Assembly (NCBI GenBank): GCA_023853785.1
Contig: JAJIRX010000510.1
Span: 868,001 to 932,000 of the forward strand
Origin: Psilocybe azurescens
Lineage: Eukaryota; Basidiomycota; Agaricomycetes; Agaricales; Agrocybaceae
Length of the DNA stretch: 64,000 nt
Direction of reading: 5' to 3'
Each line of letters begins with the position of its first letter. The first letter of the stretch is position 1. Below are positions 58,291 to 64,000 of the stretch, in pieces. The translations under genes and the position numbers were made by a program. The notes under the pieces were generated by a model. The model had not been told where the DNA came from and did no database searches. It worked only from the letters and a program-made list of their open reading frames with translations.

Positions 58291-60767
58291 CTAGTGGCGA
58301 CGGCCGTTTACCTTGCGGATACGAGATGAACGTCTTGCAATTGGCTTAGCTGGTGGTGCTTTAACGGGGCTTTCCATGGGTACGTCCTCAACTGCCCTGT
58401 AGCTGGCGCTCGCCTTCTTTGGAGACCCGAACGTCACCCTCGCCCTCTTACGGGCGGGACGAGGAGTCTTGACGGGATTTGCAGCAATCATCTCTACATC
58501 GCCAGAGGTAATCTGTGATGCCTCCCCAAGATAGGAACTAAGGAGCGTTTGTTGCGACCTTCGTCATTGGCGGGTGTACCGCTAGGTCCAGTAGAGCTGT
58601 ACCCAGTCTGACGAGATACGTTGGCGATCATCTGCAGCGACGGCTGGCGGATGGGTAGACCGCCCTCTGCGGCTTTTGCAAGCACCGTAATGCGTCGCTG
58701 AAGGGGAGCATGAGCCTGGGGAGGGGCATTTGGATCTGCAGCTAAAAACACCATCATTGGCTCGTCGTGCAGGAGCTGTTCATCTTCAACAAGCTCGGTG
58801 ATTGGGGCTGCGGGATTGACGCCCTCTTGAGCGGCATTGTACTGCAGTTTCCTGGCAGACCTATAGAGTGCCGCAATATTGTGATGATAAGGGATGTGAT
58901 CTTTCAGCCAATAATGGTCATGAGCATCCGATAGGGCTAAGCGGACTCTGGGATCCTTTTGAAGAAGTTCATGGACAAAACGCAATGCTGAATATTAGAG
59001 CAAATATTGAGTAACCGACGATGCAAGTGAGGACAAACGCCAACTAACCTGGTCGATCAAGACCTTTAATCCTAGCAAGTACACCCCAATTTACGACACG
59101 GGCTTTAAATTTTGCTTCATCGTCAATGTCAAAAGGTTGAGATCCTGATAGCCTATGTAATAGAAGACGGATGAATATTCTGCCTCGCATAAATAAAAGT
59201 GACTTGAAAAACTCGCATAGAATACACAATGACGCCCATACACCAGCTATCAACCTTATGGTCGTATCCGTCAACCTGGTTTGGATCGTCTAACTCGGGA
59301 GCGATATAATATGGGGTACCACATATCGTCTGGAGAGTATTCATTAGCAAATTCAAAGTCTCAATCGATACCGTATTCGCAACATACCCTCAACATCTCC
59401 ATACCATCGACTAATTTAGCAACGCCAAAGTCGGCCACCTTCGCGATAGGATGGTCTTCTTTGGTGACGAGAATATTCTGTAATACAATTAGCTTTGGTT
59501 CAAATTCACCGCGGTTCAACATACCTCCGGCTTAAGATCGCGATGAACGATTCCTTGGTCGTGTATGTACTGGATGTTGAGCTCAGTCCTACGCATTATT
59601 GGGATTGATGAAGGAATGGTTTACCGCCATGGCGTCACAAATCTGATAGGTGATATCCCTGGCATGTCTTTCGACTTTTGAGACAGTAACAATGAACAAA
59701 AAAGGTCAAGGCATTGAAGGAAAATTACTCACCGAGTCGGCCCCTTTCGTGGATAAGCGAGAGCAGGTCACCTCCATTTACGAGCTCCAGTATCAGATCT
59801 ACTCGACTTATTAGATAATTGCCTCAAGAAAGAAGGGAATAGCACGTACATATAACAGCACTCTCGTCGCAGTAAACCTGCATGAGCTTACAGATGTTAG
59901 GGTGCTCCAGCTGCTTCATAAGAGAGATCTCGCGCATGATGCGCGTGTTCGTTTGCAGTCTAGCCGATGCACTAAGAAGCGACCTGTGCAAATTGTGTTG
60001 CGAAATAACCTTCACCGCAAATTTCATTCCAGTGCTCTTGTGGGTTACTGCGTGAACTGCAGCAAACGCTCCTTTGCCTAGCTGGAACCCAAGTTTGAAG
60101 TTGTCGTAAAAGTCCCCGCTGGGCAACCCGTCTGCAGTGTGATTATAGATATACCCTGGAAATATCTTTGATGAGCAAGAGACATTGGAAAAAACTTTAA
60201 GTTGTTAAATGGGAGACTTGCGGTAATCAGCCATGCCTCCGTTTTCAGGCTGAGGGATGGTTGTGCCAAAGCAGATTTCGTTTCCGTTGAAAAGCTCCAC
60301 AGTATTCCCCTTTCCGATCTTCTTTCCGTTGATCTACGACTACAGATTAAAAACACGAACCTCAATTCAAGAAACGGCCTCACCCATGTTCCGTTAGATG
60401 ACATATCCAATACTGTGACTTTATTGTTGCCTTGGTAGGTGATAACACAATGTTGACTGCCTACGGTTGTCTTATTAAAACATCATGTGATTTGTAGAGT
60501 AGGAAAGATGGGTACAATGTACATACTAATCTTCAGAGCCTCTAGCACAATGGAGTTAATGTTGTTGTCGCGCTTTCTGCCAAAAGACCAACGGCAGACG
60601 GCCTTGGGAAACAAAATGCGAGAAGGCCCTGGTCCACAAGGTTGCAAGTACCCCCATAACTCAGATATCGTCTCTGGAGGGAGGTCTGGTTCGACAGACT
60701 GAGATTGGGAGTCTTCGGAAGCATTGTCATTTTCGGAAACTGCATACCCGGTTTCAACATCGTCCAT
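58291..60767 (-). CDS. Kinase C: FHA-domain checkpoint-type protein kinase (Chk2/Cds1-like)
   Basis: Probable DNA-damage or meiotic checkpoint Ser/Thr kinase in the nucleus. ATG at 60767 (MDDVETGYAVSENDNASEDS). FHA domain: FGRKRDNNINS, SQHCVITYQGNNKVTVLDMS, SNGTW, INGKKIGKGNTVELFNGNE, ICFG. Kinase domain: FQLGKGAFAAVHAV (complete Gly loop), KFAVKVI (Lys), HPNICKLMQVY, LILELVNGGDLLSLIHERG, QYIHDQGIVHRDLKPEN (normal HRD), VADFGVAK, GTPYYIAPEL, KVDSWCMGVIVYSM. The C-lobe ends RFVHELLQKDPRVRLALSDA. The tail is basic (PARKRARVTFGSPKKA, RRSSRIRKVNGRRH). Without one extra base at the T run 58548-58550 the frame ends at 58494 instead of 58291; the longer reading continues smoothly (LLSSYLGEASQITSGDVEM). 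Roughly eleven short introns. This is the canonical relative of kinases A and B. Confidence 0.85.
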
Positions 60768-62150
60768 GTCGTATTGGGGAATAGAGAAGGGTGATGTAAA
60801 GTGTGTCCTGAACCGAAGGTACACCAGTTTTATCGCGACGCGTTTTTAAAGTCCGATTTATGCCAAGGCGTGACCGAGTCAACGAGTCCACTCAGGCTGA
60901 ACTTTAAATTTATAAGCGTCGAACAATGAAAAAAAAAAACAAGGCCAGGCTCACCGGGCCCCAAAGATGACCATATTTGGACAAAATGGTTGAGAATCGG
61001 AAGTCCGTCATATTCCAGGCTCCATTCAAATGACCAGGCATGTTTGTCGGTCAACGCATCTGGCAAGTTCAGGAATCTTCAGAATGGTTGTCGGTCCATG
61101 AAAGAGCACTGGCCCACCGATGAGGCTCTGTACAGTATTTTGATAGTAATTTTTGGGAACGTGGAATGAGATGCTCAGAGTGTTACGGGGTGTCTCCCAA
61201 GTTGAGAATACATTCTATTCCTGCTCGACCTGGCCTTTGCACAACCTTTGCATTTGCAAACAGGCCTAAGCTTCCCACATCATCGATCATCACGCGATGG
61301 GGTCGTGAGAATGTTCTCAAATCCACTCTAACTTTCTACTTCTACCCGTGTACGAGACAATAGTGCAAGCGTTTGATGTCAGATGCTTTCCACAATTTTA
61401 AATGTCTCCCTTTATTGAAAAACAGACGTAACTCCCAGACCATTTCGTCTTAGCGTATGAAATATACTGCAAGCTGAGTAGAAGCCTAAGTATGGATATC
61501 AAAGCTGTCTTAGAATGACTTCTACCGCTATTTTGGTCCCTCGCACTGAAGAGGACAGTGACAGAAACTACATCATACGAGACACTCTGCTAGCCACCAT
61601 GGCTTCTCCGTCATTGAGAATACGGCTTTGAAGTCGACGGGAACAGCGCACACAGGGAAACCATTTCGGTTGGCAAGCGCGAGGTCCGCTTTACTACAAG
61701 CCAACGCTTTATCCAGGAACCTCGGTATTGGTGTAAATGGTGGTTATATTGGAAAAAACAGACGCGAAGAGAATTATTTCACCCCAGTCATCGACCGGAA
61801 TGGGAGGGTACATATGATGTAACAGCGTAGAGCAAATTATCCTACTCATTCTGTACATATGTTTCGCCGTGAACGGAGAACAAACAGGATTCCAAAACTT
61901 TTATATTCAACAAATTGTGTAATCAAAAGGAATTTAGAAAAAAGAAGAGAGCAGTCGTAAAAAAAAGGAATCATAATGTGGTAGTACATCAGACACACTT
62001 GAGGCACACAGTCTATCTTAGTAGAATTCTCAGAAAAGTAAGAGCATCTGCAACTGAAACTGCACCATTAGCAAGCTGAGAGTAGATAATTTCACCTTGT
62101 TTATCGTACCTGATAATTTGATTTTTGCAGAGAATTTATAGCCCCTTGAA
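60768..62150. other. Intergenic, with a Trp-rich open frame of unknown status
   Basis: A minus-strand open frame at 60830-61066 reads LPDALTDKHAWSFEWSLEYD and GLPILNHFVQIWSSLGP. A GTGAGC donor and a TTTAAAG acceptor follow at about 60950 and 60905. It could be a small gene, a decayed exon or 5' leader of kinase C. Nothing else was recognised up to the forkhead gene's stop. Confidence 0.3.
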
Positions 62151-63502
62151 CTAGTCAGTACGTCTGCTCCTTGGTGTCCTCTTTGGCATTTGGGATTCCA
62201 TGTCACGAGTAGGCCCAGTACGACGGCGATCACTATACGACATCATAGAAGAGTCACGGGGCTGCTCCGACATCTGATGAAGCTCTGCAGGGCCTGGATA
62301 ATTGGAGTAGGAGGTGTTCCTCTGAGGGATTGCGTTATGGTGCATGGCTTCAGGCACGAAGACATAAGAAAATGCCATACGGTCGGGAACCTGCTGCTGG
62401 TAGACATAACCACTGTGTCAGAGTATGTCTTAAAAATATGTGGGATACTGTTTTCTCACCGACTGGTGGTACCCGTGATATTCCATTGCTCCGTCGAGTT
62501 GATGACCATGTATATTGCCCATTTGTGTTGCGTGAGGACGTGTATATACATCATTAGAGCTCGCTATGCCTGAGTGGTCATGAGCATGTCTGGAGATGGT
62601 TCCACGGAGCATGCTTGAGTCAGGATTGGATTGCCGTTGGAATCCCGCAGATTGAGGTTGAGAAGGCGGCTCGTATTCATCCGAATCACGCTCGGAAATT
62701 GAACTTTGAGACCCGTCTTTACTGGCGTTGCGAGTCCGGAGACGCTTATTTGCATATTGGTATGCGACGTTTAAATGCCAGAACCCGTATTTTGGGTTGG
62801 TACTCCCTTCTCGGTTTTCATGGCGGAACATTGCTTTCAAGGATAAGCTATGCCGGATGGATCTCTGATGGAGTCGTTACAACATGGACAAAGGTTCACG
62901 ATATGATAGCTGACGTACCTGCCATGGCTTGTCCTTTGACGCGGACCAAGAAGGATATCTTTCTTCAACGGCATCATGTATCTGTCGGAGACTGAGCTTC
63001 TTTTGGGGGCTTGCCCAAATCGCGAGCGCAATCAAAGCAATAATGGGTGGCCTCTTGTGATCGAGATCAGGACAGTCAGGAAGTGAATAAAGATTAAGAG
63101 GCCTGGGCTCAAAAATTGTTAGGTATTCACGCAAAAACCTCTCAGTCTCGGCGGGTGATGGTAGTGACTTTTCTACCTCTTCGGACGTTATTTGCTGTAA
63201 AGTATTTTTTTACCATTCTTTCGTATCCAGTAAAGTACAACCTACCTCGGGAGAAGACGAATTTTCTGTCCATTACAAAGGTTATCAAAATCAAAAATTT
63301 ATGAATGAAAATAGAATTGCATACCAGAAGGGTGGTCAGATGTATTCGAGTAGCTAAGCAGATAGCCACCATCACTGTCTAACTCGTCCTTGATCATACT
63401 GGGATCATGGGCATATAACAATGGCGGATACATGGGTTGGTTCCCATAACCGTACGGATTTCCGTTAAAATCCATCGATCCGTAATATTGATATCCGGAC
63501 AT
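62151..63502 (-). CDS. Forkhead (winged-helix) transcription factor
   Basis: DNA-binding regulator. ATG at 63502 encodes SGYQYYGSMDFNGNPYGYGN and an acidic start (MIKDELDSDGGYLLSYS). A mini-exon (ENSSSPE) lies between two introns, then ITSEEVEKSLPSPAETERFL. Forkhead domain: HKRPPIIALIALAIWASPQK (helix 1), KLSLRQIHDAVEERYPSW (helix 2), KDKPWQ, an intron, then RSIRHSLSLKAMFRHENREG (recognition helix; the family has NSIRHNLS here) and KYGFWHLNVAYQYANKR (wing). The C-terminal region is polar with HDHSG and YHGYHQS. A final exon (VPDRMAFSYVFVPEAMHH) ends in a basic stretch KRTPRSRRTD. The stop is at 62151-62153. The recognition helix departs from consensus (RS for NS, S for N). The frame is intact through all five exons. 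Confidence 0.85.
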
Positions 63503-64000
63503 TTGACAACCTTGAAGGCACGGGTGAGTCGTAATAGCTGCGCCTGAGTATATGGCAATCAAAAATACAATCGTATGTTAGGGACCAAGAAGGTAACACG
63601 ATAGGGACAAAAGTTAAAATGAGCGAGGGCGCAACATGAGCTAAGTGAAGACCTTACGGATTTATAGAGTGGTAAATGACGACGTTATGTCCCGACCAAG
63701 TGAATGAGGTGGCACGAAGAGGTGAAATGAAGCTGTCGGTAGCGTGAAGACTCTGATAGCGAAGCCAAAGATTTCCAGATGATTCCTTGCAGAACCAGGC
63801 TACCGTAGAAGGTTGTTGTGTATTGGAATACTATGTCGAAACATCTTTTATACTTTGCCCACTGCATCACGGGATGATGAAAACTGAAAAACGACTTATG
63901 CCATATATGGTAAGATTGTTGCCGCATTTTTGCGGATTGGTGCTTCGCGTTGATCGACTTTGCTCGGGATTGGACCGAGCCTAGTTTTTCGGAGGCAATA
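63503..64000. other. Upstream region of the forkhead gene
   Basis: Presumed promoter and 5' leader of the forkhead gene. It contains short frames only and no recognised element. Confidence 0.4.

Overview
The window looks like chromosomal DNA of an agaricomycete (mushroom-forming basidiomycete). The genes carry many short introns (mostly 45-70 nt, GTRNGT donors). Several protein families expanded in or restricted to that group are present: DUF6534 and DUF6535 membrane proteins, a basidiomycete 7TM family, F-box/LRR proteins, and secreted Ser/Thr/Pro-rich single-pass proteins. No bacterial operon, CRISPR array, tRNA or rRNA was recognised. All identifications are from motif reading without database searches.

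Layout. 0-2.4 kb: 3' part of the prefoldin subunit 5 gene (+), then an F-box/LRR gene (-). 4-11 kb: three tandem minus-strand genes for signal-anchored, low-complexity, single-TM proteins (TM1-TM3), with a 615-bp MITE-like element between TM1 and TM2. 13.4-15.5 kb: a divergent member (X2) of an unrecognised nuclear-looking family, here called X. 16-25.4 kb: a decayed F-box-like gene, a DUF6534 gene and a DUF6535 gene, all plus strand. 27.4-38.9 kb: a minus-strand metabolic and membrane run consisting of a ZIP zinc/iron transporter, a 7TM protein, a nitronate monooxygenase and a cytochrome P450. 41-53 kb: a duplicated block pairing an FHA-domain protein kinase (-) with an X-family gene (+). Copy 1 has a truncated kinase and an apparently intact X gene, and a fourth TM gene (TM4) sits between them. 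Copy 2 has a full kinase and a clearly dead X gene. 53.8-63.5 kb: a second DUF6535 gene (inverted relative to the first), a canonical FHA kinase of the Chk2/Cds1 type, and a forkhead transcription factor, all minus strand.

Two themes run through the window. First, local duplication and decay: kinase A/B/C, X/X'/X2, TM1-4 and the DUF6535 pair. The kinase-X divergent pair is the best candidate for an undescribed lineage-specific module. Second, nearly every longer gene needs a one-base length change, usually in a homopolymer run, to keep its reading frame, including the nitronate monooxygenase and the P450. This pattern suggests homopolymer errors in the assembly more than mass pseudogenisation. 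The X' copy is different: it has nonsense codons, a lost splice acceptor and a 13-bp triplication, so its decay is real.
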